64,000 bases of DNA from Sinelater perroti (taxonomy: Eukaryota; Arthropoda; Insecta; Coleoptera; Elateridae): NCBI GenBank assembly GCA_036346155.1, contig JARFIY010000289.1, forward strand, positions 1,426,001 through 1,490,000, in the 5' to 3' direction. Shown piece by piece: positions 45,860 to 56,580 of this stretch. A program made the position numbers and the translations under genes. Below the pieces are notes generated by a model, which worked only from the letters and a program-made list of their open reading frames with translations, made no database searches and had not been told where the DNA came from. The number at the start of each line of letters is the position of its first letter. Positions within the stretch are counted from its first letter, which is position 1.

Positions 45860-46480
45860 TTCTGTAAGTAGGTCGTATCTTGGTGGTTTTTTGTGTATAA
45901 GGTTACGTTACCATTTTCGACATAGGTTAAAATTTTGGACTGGTGGTTCGAGTTGAAAGAGACATTCTAGAATTACATTACTTTCTTCAGGTTAATTTTC
46001 TGAGGGATGCGACTCCAAAACCTCTGTTCAAGCGTTTTCTTATTTGCTTCTTGTCTAGGTACCTTGGTGCGTTCTAATAAGAGGATGAGAAAGCTTTTAT
46101 GGACTGTTGTAATCTTTTAATTGTTCTCCAAAGAGAATACTCGCTAGCTCCAGTGGGCGTAAGACCATAAAACAGCGTTCGTATGGATTATTTTTTCCAG
46201 AATTTATTAGTTATTTATTAATTATAAGTTTCGAAAATTCTTGTTTGTTCGGGCGTTGCGTTTTAACTCGTCCATTGTATTATGTCGGCGATAAACTTAA
46301 CTGCTGATTCAATATCTTCGGTTTTAAGAGCAACCCTTAAGGTTAGTTTGTCATCCATTAGTCGTTTAAATTTATCCTAGGTTTCATGCTTAGTGATTAG
46401 GTTTAGTTGTTTTTGACCTGAGCCGGATCAAAACCTTGTGTGATGCGGAAGTGTACCTAGTCAAGTTGTTTGTTCCGGTC
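45860..46480 (-). pseudogene. Jockey-type LINE ORF2 fragment
   Basis: The minus strand from about 46400 reads FKRLMDDKLTLRVALKTEDI then ESAVKFIADIIQWTS. From about 46165 it reads LTPTGASEYSLWRTIKRLQQ then SIKAFSSS. Together these are the segment between endonuclease and reverse transcriptase of jockey elements (family: DYSLWKATK.LK.P). No catalytic motif is included. Confidence 0.7.
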
Positions 46481-47399
46481 AGTTGGCTCCTCAAATAATG
46501 TGCTGTAGCTTGTAGCATAAATCCAGCAATAAATCCTTGCCCAAAGGTGTTGCAAACATATCTATATAATTTTCTTGTCTTACTGTGTATTTGAGAGAAA
46601 CGTTGACTGCCGAAATGGTTAACAGACCAATGAATCTTCTAAGACCACATTAGTGGCTTTTAGACAGTTGGCAGAGTAATTGTCCAATTGGTGATTGGGC
46701 TTTTAATTATAATAGCAGAATCACTTCTAGTGCCATAACTGGATGTTTTTTTGTAACACTATATAAACCATACAACCTTATAATTTCTGGGGCGATTTCC
46801 TCCTGTAGAACACAGCGAATATTGCGAGACCTTGCTTTTCTTAAACATTGATCAGTGGTATGGTGATGACCTGGCATTTGCATGTTAGATACTGACCATA
46901 AAATATTTGAGTTTCACTATTTGCGGTGGTATTTATGAGAATTTCATTCTTCCAAAGGTTAGAAAATGACCATAGCAGCCTTCTCACATAAGTCTTAACT
47001 GCAGTATTTAAAAATAATTCGCAATATCGCAAGCTCTCTTAATATAACCGCTAGTCTGTCCTTGCTAAAAATCAAGTGAGAATTATGATCCAAATTTATA
47101 ATTTCGCATACTTTCAGACATTGTTTTTTATTATAACGGTTACAAATGTAAGTTACACTATTTATTGTTGCACGGAAGACATATTTTTATAACTAAAGTA
47201 AAAGATATGTTCAGGAGTCTAACAAAGCAAGTTAAGGGAATGGATCAAATTTGAATCAAATATTCAAGAAGGGAGATTATTTGAAAAGAAACAGAAGCGA
47301 CCAAAAAAGGAAATCAAAGAGCAAGACGCGTATATAAGTTCATTGGAAAGAGAAGATAAGAAATAATATCATATGCTCCCTTAATATACAAAAAGGCAG
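46481..47399. other. No gene recognised
   Basis: AT-rich sequence. Nothing identifiable. Confidence 0.3.
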
Positions 47400-47850
47400 T
47401 CAAAAGTACCTCTTTGTTTTCTACAACATTCTTCTCTCTGATAACAGGTCTATGCAGTGCTATTTCTGTAGTCACTCTTGCTTTATATGCATACTGCTCT
47501 TGATGTAAAGGTCGAGTGACTAATACACCATCCCTAATATGCCTCTCAAGCAGTTTTTCTATTTTCAGTGCAAAACTAATTAGTTTTACAGCTTTAGCCT
47601 CACCTGTCCTGTTTTCCCTGGTTTTGGTATAAACGTACTTCGAACTAGTCTCTAGAATTTCGGTGTATACTCCGAAGCAAGATTTGCCCTAAGTATATCG
47701 CACTATAGAGGGTTACTTCCCTTCTGAAACAGTGTAGGATAAATTCCGTCAGGTTTACTTTGTTTGTATCCATCACTTTCTTTACGTCGTGCCAATTCTC
47801 CGTAAATGTCAAGTTCCATTTTTTTCTTTTATTAATCAATCACTCAAACA
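47400..47850 (-). pseudogene. Non-LTR reverse-transcriptase N-terminal fragment, second lineage
   Basis: The minus strand from about 47640 reads LVRSTFIPKPGKTGQVRLK. After a shift it reads KLLERHIRDGVLVTRPLHQE and QYAYKARVTTEIALHR (family: FIPKPGK...LE..IR....PLHP.QHAYQ.G.STETALH). This wording differs from both the jockey and RTE-like relics, suggesting a third LINE lineage. Only the first reverse-transcriptase blocks remain. Confidence 0.7.
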
Positions 47851-48939
47851 TACCGGAAGTGTGAAACACTTGCGTTTTTGATAAGACATTTTCCCTGAAG
47901 GCTTTCTAAATCGTAGTCTCGATTACAAGTTTTTCAGTTTAACTCAAAATTTTATCGCATATCGATCGATACTGTGTTGCATTTTAATTCGTGGCGTAAC
48001 GTTCAAACAGTTGTCCACTCAGCAAACGATCCGTATTTTGTAAAGACTCAAAGGCAAATATGCAAAAGACTCCACCCCTGACCTTTCTGCTTAGACCAAG
48101 AAAATCAATACCATTACTTTCAAGGTGTATCTTGTATGTACATCTCAACAAGGCCAAAAGATCACTGAATTGCAGGACCTGCATGGAGATGTGCAGGTGA
48201 TCCATACAATTAAATGAGACATTTTGAGACTGCACATATAACCATGACAAAGATTTCGAAACAGCCAGCAGTAGAAATTCATTTATTTATAATAAATACC
48301 CGTTTCACAATCGTCGATGTATGTTTTAAACGAAAACCTTCGATACCTAATTTGTAATATGTAAAACATTCCAAAAGCACGATTGATTAATAATAAATTT
48401 TAATATTTTTCTACTCCCGTTACACTTGAATAGCAAAATAGTTACGTCAGCTATTTTACAAATGTAATCGGTATCACCAAATTATCAGCTGAACTATTTT
48501 ACACTTAAGTCGGCTTTAGTTAGCAAACACTTAGAAACCTCTGAGAATGGCTGTAATGACTGATTATATGTTATCGGCTAACACGTTACAATCGCTTTGC
48601 ATGTAACACTAACAAATTTCAATTTCGTAATTTATGATACAACCGCTGTTGCTAAAACACAATAACCATTCGATGCAATGATATGGCAATCTCGCGAGAT
48701 ATTTGGAGAATCCAAAAAAGTAATTCAAAATATAACCACATATCTCTTGCTGTTAAAGTTCAAGGCACATGTGGAAATCTTTCAAAAAACTTGTCAGTTT
48801 CTTTTGTTACAAATATTTCAATTTTCAGAAAGATTGGGTAGAATTAAAACATTTGTTACATAACCCAAATAATGCAATATACCGTAGTAGACAAAGTTTT
48901 TTTCGGTTTACGTTTTCTTGCCAACAACTTAGTTCACGG
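47851..48939. other. No gene recognised
   Basis: AT-rich DNA next to the Penelope-like element. Frames at 47984-48250 (minus) and 48678-48863 (plus) are unrecognised. Confidence 0.3.
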
Positions 48940-48969
48940 AATGAACCGCGTCTATTTTGGGAAAATTCT

Positions 48970-49006
48970 CGACGTTTCGGCATCGGTTTTGATGTCATTT
49001 TCAAGA
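48970..49006 (-). ncRNA. Degenerate hammerhead-ribozyme-like motif of the Penelope element
   Basis: On the minus strand: CTTGAAAAT, GACATC, loop AAAACC, GATGCC, then GAAACGTCG. GACATC and GATGCC pair at five of six positions (stem II), directly followed by the conserved GAAA and a stem III strand. The expected CUGAUGA box is only partly matched, so activity is doubtful. Penelope-like elements are known to carry such motifs at this place. Stems I and III were not closed. Confidence 0.5.
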
Positions 49007-49456
49007 GGTTAGCTCTTCACTCGGGGTCTCAATATGCCTACTCCCCAAGGAGAGCTATGAGTCTTTGAATAAGACTGACCTTTCGTGTGACCTGCTTGAC
49101 CTTTTATAGGGCTGGAAGTGCGAGTTTGTTTGGCGGGAGATGTGTTGGGTTGGGGAAAGTTTGTAGGATTATTGAGTAATTGGCAGTGTGGGGTAATAGG
49201 GGATTTCCATAAGATGGGTAAACGTTGGCTGTCATCTCTTGTGTTGAGGCACTGTTGGCGTTTTTCTATTTCAATTGCATCGTACCATCCTGCTGATGAA
49301 ATGGGAAATGGGGACAATGATTTTAGCCCCAGAGAAATTAATTTTGTGGCCTGTTTCTTTGTGGTGTTTGGCAAGTGTCGAACCATTATCGCCTTTCCGT
49401 ACGGCCAGAGAATGCTCGTATATTCGGCTAGATATTTGCCGATTTGTTTGACCTAT

Positions 49457-50901
49457 TTAGGTCCTTTGGCAGTCTTCACAAGGTATTTCATACACTCCTT
49501 GGGATTCATTGGGGCGGTGATCCTTTGCTGAGCCAATAAGCCCAGATATTTGGTTATTGGTCGTAAAGACCGTGCGTATATTTTTCCGCATTAGTATGCG
49601 GCTTATTCTATCGGTGGTGCCTCTGATGTAAGGGATGTAAGGTAGGAATGCTTTTTGTTGGTCAGGGGGGTTTTGGGATTGAGAGTTAGTGTTTTTATTT
49701 ATATTTTTGATTATATTAGTTAAGGATTTGTTGGAATATCCATTTTGCAGTAGGGTGGGAGTAATGGATTTAATTTCTGTTTGACGATTTTTCTTATCGG
49801 AAAGTCTGATGGATCTGATTATGAGAGATTTTGCAACCGAATGGATTTGGGCAGAGTGGTGATGGGATTTGGCATTTAGGTAGCGGTTAATGTGAGTGGG
49901 TTTTCTGTAGACAGTGTAATAAAAGCTGTCATTAGAAGGATTTCTTGTTATGAGAGTATCTAGGAAGGGAAGGGAATTGTTATGTTTAGTTTCCATGGTA
50001 AATTTGATATTGGTGTGGATTTGGTTGAGGTGGGAAAGGAATTCTGGAAGGGTATCATGTCCATGAGGCCAGATAACAAAAGTGTCATCGACATATCGTA
50101 TCCAGCAGGTAGGTTTAAGGTGAAAGGAGGCGAGGGCTTTTGTTTCAAAATCGGTCATAAAAAGGTTAGCAATGACAGGTGAAAGTGGGGAACCCATGGG
50201 AGCACCATTAGTTTGGCGGTAAAATTTATTTTGGAAGGTAAAGTAAGTATTGGATAGGCAATGGTTTATTAGGGAGAGGATATTGTTATTTATATTATAC
50301 GTTGACTTTAATAACTGTAAGGTATCAGGAATTGGGATGTTTGTAAACAAAGAAACGACATCAAAGCTAACCATGATGTCACCTTTGCGTATAGGGAAGG
50401 TTTTCAGTATTTCTAGGAAATGATAAGAGTTTCGGATGATGCCTGCTCTGTGAGAGGTTGGAGAGTCTTGGCAAGGCATTTGGCTGGGTTATGGGCGAGA
50501 GAACCAATCGCACTAACGATAGGGCGTAACTGAATGTTCTCTTTGTGAATTTTTGGGAGACCATACAATTTGGGAATTCTGGAAGATTTTTCTCGGAGTA
50601 TGAGGGTTTTGGTTTTCTTTTCGAGGTAGATAGTGGGGTTATTAGGTACATGGCGACAATCAGAGGATTTAAGTAAATTGTGCATCTTACCGATGTAGTC
50701 CGCTGTATTTAGGATCACTGTAGCGTTGCCCTTATCTGCCTGTAAAATTGTAGTATTATTGTTTTCTTTTGGAGCTTTTAAGGCGCGTAATTCGAAAGCT
50801 TTGATATTTGGTTTTGGTAATTCGGCTGTACGTAGTACTTTGGCTACATCTTGCCTGGTTTCATTTGCCACATTTTCGGGAAGAGTGGAAATGGAGGACA
50901 A
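49457..50901 (-). pseudogene. Penelope-like reverse transcriptase and GIY-YIG start
   Basis: The first frame (50901-50413) holds LQADKGNATVILNTADYI, RIPKLYGLPKIHKENIQLRP and AHNPAKCLAKTLQPLTE. One frameshift near 50450 leads to the second frame (to 49457). That frame has VSFDVVSLFTNIP (first catalytic Asp at 50362-50360), NGAPMGSPLSPVIANLFM, WIRYVDDTFVIW (YVDD at 50095-50084), NSLPFLDTLI, and YRKPTHINRYLNAKSHH. The GIY half of the nuclease, GVYEIPCEDCQRT, ends at TAA 49459-49457. The stop replaces the Tyr of the following YIG motif. After it, IGQTNRQIS and LAKHHKETGHKINFSGAKI continue in frame, and a second shift leads to DAIEIEKRQQCLNTRDD (about 49285-49235). Confidence 0.88.
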
Positions 50902-50930
50902 CCGCCATTATTAACCCTACTAAAGTATAA

Positions 50931-51459
50931 AATTAATACAGGACTGGGAGATAATAAATAAACGAATAATAAAAGTAACAATGAAAAAGCAGCACAGAGA
51001 CACGAACAACAATAACAGAAAGAGCAAATGGGAAAAATCAATTCTGGTTACAACTACAAAACATAATTGAAAACTGCCAAAGCAGTCCAATTCTACTATG
51101 CTACTTCAAATCAAGAGTGGAAAAGAAACGCCAAAAATAGTGAGGAGTAATAGGCAAAACAGACTAATTAGATTTTGCATTGATAACGATCTGGTTTTAC
51201 CAATACATTTTACAATTATAAGGAAATACGCAAAATAACAAGGAAGGTACCATAATAAAATGAAAAATCCATCATAGAATATGAAATTATACCGAAAGAA
51301 GATAAAAAAGAAGTAAATGATATAATACATGGGTAAAAATAAGGTCTCCAAAGCGCTGGAGCCACAGGAAAACTTTTCGCGTTGGCCACACTGTCGTGTT
51401 TTCTGCTTCCCCCGCACTCAAGCCTGCAGAGATTCTCAGTTTTGACTCGGTAGCCATTT
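50931..51459. other. No gene recognised
   Basis: AT-rich gap between the Penelope-like element and a mariner relic. Nothing identifiable. Confidence 0.3.
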
Positions 51460-52250
51460 ATAATAGACCTACCGTGAAGTTCGCTTAATTATTCGGTTTT
51501 TCAACGCAAACGACGTTAAACCAATCGAAATTGATCGCCAATTCACGAAAGTGTATAAAGAGTCGTGCATGTATGTCAAAAACGTTCGCAAGTGCTGTAG
51601 AGAGTTTACATGTAGTCACGACGAAGAAAAAAACAGGAGGCCGTCAATTCCCGGCGAGATAGTATGAAAGGTTGAACGAATCAAGTTTAAAAATCGGAAG
51701 ATCACTCTCCATTATCTCTGGGTTTTGGTTCCTGAGGTTTCTCGAATCACTTTGACTGAAAAGTTGAAATAGCGGAAGGTGTGCGCAAGATGGGTCCCAC
51801 GAATGCTTACAGAAGACCACCAACTCTACCCACGAATATACAGACGAAAAGAACAACTTTTTGGATTTTATTGTCACAACGAAACCTGAGCATTCCATTT
51901 ACACCTGAGACCAAACAGCAATCACGAGAGTGGCGGCATTCCTCTTCGGCCAAATCGCAAAAATTTAGACAGGCACAGTCTGCCCGCAAAGTTTTGGAAT
52001 CGAAAGGGAGTATTGTCGGTCGACTTCATGGCTCTTCGGACACACTCACTTGAGCAAGGGCGTATGACTTCTCCACAACGCCAGTACGACCACCTCTCGC
52101 CTGCAACAGTCCTTGGCGCCTAGTGACTACCACTTGTTTTTGAAAACTAGATCTTGTTTTTGGGATTACCCTTCTACTTAAAAGGAGATACGAAATCGGA
52201 TTACTTCCTTCTGGGATCGTTCAAGCAAAGGGGGACAGAACAAATTGTAA
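51460..52250 (+). pseudogene. Mariner transposase relic
   Basis: Plus-strand pieces in order: a decayed N-terminal region around 51500-51700, then KVCAR-type text at about 51780. Near 51900 is TPETKQQSREWRHSSSAKSQ then KFRQAQSARKVLE, the block following the first catalytic Asp. The DETW motif itself has been lost. Near 52115 is LAPSDYHLF, from the HPPYSPDLAPSDYHLF block with the third acidic residue. The second Asp block is not readable. Several frame changes. Confidence 0.8.
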
Positions 52251-53508
52251 AAAAAGATAATTAAGCTGATACTAGGAAGAGAATAAGAATATATAAATTA
52301 GGAAAAACACAGGCAATACAAAAGTGAAATTAAGGCAAAGAAATTGAATAGAATAAAAAACAATCTGAATATAAATAATTTATTTGGAGGAATCCAAATT
52401 TGCAGATATTCTAGAACAAATAAATCGAAAAACAAACAGATCTGGTGGCAAAAAGTAAAACATATATCTACAGAAAAACAACCAGCTGACGTATATTGCT
52501 TACCAAGATCAAAAAACAAGGTCAAAGTGATGATAAAAGAAGCAAAATAGAAATCCTGGCAGAAGTTTGAGGATAAATTGTAAGAACGTAGTAAAGACAA
52601 AAACTATTTTATAAAATATTAAAAAACATGATAAATAAGAAAGATATACAATTACTACAAATAAAGGACCAGAATGGAATAATACTTATGAATGAGGACA
52701 AAATTATGAAACAATGGATGCAATATATTAATGAACTTCTAAGGTAGAGGCTGAAAACACGAAATAAGAGTACTACATGAGTTAAGAAATGGAAAAGCAA
52801 CTGATTATGACAAAATAGCGACAGAATTGTTGAAATTTTAGGATCTAGGAGAAAAGTTACTGGAAATTTTGAATTTAACAGGGAGAAATACAAAGATATC
52901 GAACGAGTGGAATACTGGCATAATATTATCTATACATAAGTAACTACAGGAAAATATCCTTGCCGTGCAAACACTAAAAGTATACAAAACAATAAAATAA
53001 AAAAAAATCCAGAAGAGTATTGAAACGGAACTATCAGATGCGCCAAATTGATTCAGACCAGTCCATAGTACACAAAACCACATGTTAACCCTCCAACAAA
53101 TAATTGAAAATAAGACGAAGCAATTTTGCTTGGTTTCATTGATATGAAAAAAACGTTCGATAGAGTTAGCAGAAAAGAAATATGGAACAGCCTAAATAGT
53201 CGACTACGATTTTCTAGTGATGCCATGACTAGCCTAGTAAGGAGCTGAAATAAAACCTCAAACGCATTTGAAACCTCACATTCCATAAGACAAAAGAAAG
53301 GGTGTCGAGTCCACTAATCTTTATATGCGTAATAGATGAAATAATAAAAGAGACTTGGAGTAAAAACAGAGCTACCCAGTGGAATATATGAACTAGAATG
53401 TAGTCGAAATTGAAACTTACATTACAAGTTGAAATATACAAATATATAGGTACGATATTAAACAGTAAAGGATGAAGAGAGAATATAATTAAAATGGCAA
53501 CACAAGCA
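52251..53508 (+). pseudogene. LINE relic, left part (interrupted by the pogo-like element)
   Basis: A purine-rich plus strand with FIDMKKTFDRVSRKEIWNSL (about 53135-53195), the reverse-transcriptase A block with catalytic Asp. Later text (about 53310-53345) is LIFICVIDEIIKET, and near 53435 is VEIYKYIGTILNSKG, the end of the reverse-transcriptase domain. The FADD block is not readable. The tail continues at 56191 after the insertion. Confidence 0.78.
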
Positions 53509-53510
53509 TA

Positions 53511-53537
53511 CCGTAAACCAGGACAACTTTGTGACAC
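53511..53537 (+). repeat. Left terminal inverted repeat of pogo-like element
   Basis: 27 bases, the exact reverse complement of 56162-56188. Preceded by TA. Confidence 0.95.
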
Positions 53538-54004
53538 CTACACCGAGCACCAAATTTTTTAAACTGGGGGGCATTCTGTGGCGGTTCGGAGTGTAAGGTT
53601 AGAGGACCTGTGTGCGCGATTACTGCTGCCATCTGCTAGAATGGCTAGAACGACTGCGGCGTTCCGCAAGTAGTGGCGCTTGGCCATTTTGTTTGGCGCT
53701 CTCTAAAGCACTTCAGAGGGTTGTGCTGAAACTTTGTTCTGGTGTCAAAGAATCCTACGGAGCAGTGCATTGAAGGTAAGTTGAATTTAAAGTATTGTGT
53801 TTTGTGATAATTCTCTTAAAAAATTATAGATACAGAGCATTTATTTAATTACCTTTTCGTGGAAATACTTCATTCGTGAAGAATTACGGGGCCATATTGT
53901 GACAGTAATGGCGCTGTCACAAAGTTGCCCTGTAGTGTTCTAGTTTACAGTTTTTTTTGTTTTTACTTAAATTTCTGATTGGTTATGTATTTTCAGGTTA
54001 TAAA

Positions 54005-55768
54005 ATGCCTGGTAAATGCAGAAGGAAAGTTGGGTCACGTTCATACCGCAATTATACTAATGGAACGCTGGCAGAAGCTCTTAATGAAATAAAACAGACT
54101 AAATTATCCATACAAAAAGCTGCTGAAATTAATTCCTTATCCTGAGCTACTGCATTAACAGTTGTTTGATTTTATTACTAAAATGTATTTTTTATTGTTT
54201 CTAGATATGGTATTCACAGAAATACACTATGGATGAAACTTAAGGGAAACATCCATCGACTCCAGGACATCAACAGTTTTTTCTGAAATAGAGAAGAAGC
54301 ATTTGTTTCTCATTGTATAACAATGTCCGATTATGGTTTTCCTGTGACTGGATTTGACCTTAGGTGTATTGTGAAGTCATATCTTGACCGTGTGGGAAGG
54401 ACAGTGACATGTTTTAGAAGTAATTTCCCAGGAACTGACTGGCAAAACTCATTTATGGCTCGTCATCCCATTCTGACCCAGAGGTTTGCACAGAATATAT
54501 CGATTGCTAGGGCAGGAGTTGATGAAAATGTGATAAATAAATATTTTGATCATCTCTGCACTGAACTTGAAGGGGTTCCAAGTTCAATATTTGGCACTAT
54601 GATGAAACGAAAAATCATTACGAAGAGGGGTGCGAAACATCCTGAAAAATTAGGAACTCCACCAAGGCTTGAATTTCCATTATGTTCCTGTGGAAATGTA
54701 GATGGTGAACTTGCTCCTGTTTATGTTTACAAGTCCAAGCATTTGTGGAGCACATGGACTGAAGGTGGCCCTGCAGGTGCAAGGTATAATTCCACTTCAT
54801 CAGGCTGGTTCGACTACAACACATTTGAAGATTTTTTTATGAAGGTAAGAAGGCCAAAACTTGACAACTTGAGCTCACATATGAACATTGAAGTTATCTG
54901 ACAGTGCGAAGAACATAGCATCCGTTTTATAGCTCTGCCCTCAAATGCAACACATTTGTTGCAGCCATTAGATGTGGCATTTTTCCGGCCACTCAAGAGA
55001 CACTAGAAGACTATATTGACAGAGTGAAAGGAGTCTACTGTTGGTATCAGAAGTGTTGGTAAATGTTGCGTTGGTAAAGAAACTGGTAGATAAAGTTGAA
55101 GAAAATAAGGGAACCGATCTGCGTGCTGGATTTAGGAAATGTGGAATTTATTCTACAAACAGAAAAGAGGTTATGCAGTCACATTCATTAAGAAGAAAAT
55201 GAATTGAAACGAAGAAATGTAAGTGACAGCTTCCTAGAACATCTTGTACAAAAAGGGACCGAAGTGACAGAGAGAAAGCAGATCAGAAAGAGGCGAATCA
55301 ATGTCACACCTGGAAAAAGTATTTCCGCTCTAGATTTGCAGAGTTCATCAGCCATGTCTGCGCCAGAACCTTCCTCAAGTGATGCAAAGACAATGAAAAC
55401 GAAGTCAGCTCGTCCCATCATTGAAAGTTCTGAAGAAAGTGACGAAGTCAGTGTTGTGTATGCTGAGTCAGGTGTTAGCTGGCTTGCAGGCTCAGACTTT
55501 GAATCTGAATCTGAAGTCAGAGACGAAATTAAGATTTTCAAGAAAGAAGATAGGGTCGTGGGTATCTATGTAGTGGTAGCATATGAAGGAAGTATTGTCC
55601 AGGCATAATAACAAAAATTAATAAGGAGTCTGTGGGGAAACACTGGAGGTGGCCTAAAACAAAAGATGAAATCTGGTACGAAGATGTGGACATAATTTGT
55701 AAAACAAATGCTCAAATAAAAAGAGGGAAACGTGAACTTTTTGATGTCCCAGAGATGACTGAGATTTG
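54005..55768 (+). pseudogene. Pogo-like transposase, decayed
   Basis: Starts at ATG 54005 with MPGKCRRKVGSRSYRNYTNG, and LSIQKAAEINSLS forms the psq-type helix-turn-helix. After a stop and shift comes SRYGIHRNTLWMKLKGN. A long frame from 54323 holds VTGFDLRCIVKSYLDRVGRT, FMARHPILTQRFAQNISIAR, and a first-Asp block out of frame (WHYDET, about 54595-54612) with about ten codons lost after it. Then come GELAPVYVYKSKHLW and LDNLSSH (second Asp 54863-54865). Past TGA at 54899, FIALPSNATHLLQPLDVAFF gives the third Asp at 54971-54973, 35 residues after the second (DD35D). A W-to-stop (TAG) lies just beyond. The acidic, Ser-rich C-terminal region is open at 55204-55608. A further shift continues to a KRGKRELFDVPEMTEI end at 55768. 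The tail is typical of this group. Confidence 0.85.
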
Positions 55769-55924
55769 AAGTGTACTGTGGCAATATTCTATGTCCAATG
55801 TATCAGCAGGTAACTAAGCATTAGTGTGTCAATAAAGTGGACTTTTTTAACATTTTTTCACTCACCTCAGTGTCTAGTTACTTTATATGACCTGCAGCTG
55901 CCTTAAAGAAGCCTTTCACAGGCT

Positions 55925-56012
55925 CAACTTTGTGACAGACATTAAAAGCATAAGCTGTATTAGCAGAATGATAGATGTCACAAAGTTGTACCTATATGAC
56001 AACTTTGTGACA
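55925..56012 (+). repeat. Subterminal cluster of transposon motif caactttgtgaca
   Basis: Three copies: 55925-55937 (+), 55976-55988 (-) and 56000-56012 (+). The last two are head to head and could fold into a hairpin with an 11-bp loop. Further copies are at 53524-53536, 53915-53927 and 56163-56175. They are probably transposase binding sites (inference). Confidence 0.8.
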
Positions 56013-56161
56013 CCTATTAAGTCAAATTCTGGCTACCCCGCTTAAAATTACGGCTGAAACAATATTACATTTATCAGATAAGACATAATAGCACCCTACA
56101 CCATAAGTATTTTCGTTAAGTATACATTTACATCAATGTATTTTAAAAGAACTGTAAAAAA

Positions 56162-56188
56162 GTGTCACAAAGTTGTCCTGGTTTACGG
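56162..56188 (-). repeat. Right terminal inverted repeat of pogo-like element
   Basis: 27 bases, the exact reverse complement of 53511-53537. Followed by TA. Confidence 0.95.
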
Positions 56189-56190
56189 TA

Positions 56191-56580
56191 CCACAGTGTG
56201 GTAGAAGAACTTTCCTTAAAACAAAGAAGATAACAACTAAGACAGTGTACCACATAATATCCTCACATACGAAATAAAATATTTAAGAACAGTTATAGCG
56301 GCTACTATAATGGGGAAAACAAAATAAAAACAAGAGAAACTAATGACGAAACCACTAAAAAAAATAAATTAAAAAAAGTTAAAGTGGGCAAGGCACATGA
56401 TAAGAATGCACGATCAAAGACAAGTGACGTTGGTCTGGAAGGCAAAAAAAAACCGCAGAGGGAGATCGAGAAAATTCTGAACAAAAGCATGGCTGAAATA
56501 CTCGAGGATAATGAAAACATGGCAGGGTGCAAGAAAAATGGCTGCGAACAGAAAAGAATAGTTTAAATTTGTAGAAATAA
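56191..56580 (+). pseudogene. LINE relic, right part (C-terminal tail)
   Basis: Resumes the LINE cut at 53508. LKWARHMIRMHDQRQVTLVW (about 56376-56435) is followed by KAKKNRRGRSRKF-type text and AEILEDNENMAG. This matches the C-terminal tail (LKWAGHI.RM.D.R). Its 3-prime end is near 56580. Confidence 0.78.

Larger units (their letters stand above)
48940..50930 (-). mobile_element. Penelope-like retroelement, 5-prime truncated
   Basis: A minus-strand element of the Penelope class: telomerase-related reverse transcriptase with a GIY-YIG endonuclease. Order along the element: reverse-transcriptase N-terminal region (50901-50450), reverse-transcriptase core (50479-49560), GIY-YIG domain (about 49500-49310), a C-terminal extension ending at 49009, and a hammerhead-ribozyme-like motif at 49006-48970. 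It lacks much of the usual N-terminal sequence. An in-frame stop lies just above 50901. No long terminal repeat copy was found at the left or right. Confidence 0.85.
53511..56188 (+). mobile_element. Pogo/Tigger-type DNA transposon, structurally complete (2678 bp)
   Basis: Bounded by perfect 27-bp terminal inverted repeats (53511-53537 and 56162-56188, starting ccgtaaaccaggacaacttt) and TA on each side (53509-53510, 56189-56190). The TA duplication and the DDD transposase within are typical of the Tc1/mariner superfamily, pogo group. It contains one transposase gene, now broken, and six copies of the 13-bp motif caactttgtgaca. It is inserted into a LINE relic whose two halves resume on either side. 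Perfect ends suggest it is among the younger insertions here. Confidence 0.93.

Noticed and set aside
45648..45956. 102-codon plus-strand open frame
   Set aside because: Unrecognised and partly opposite a jockey relic read on the other strand.
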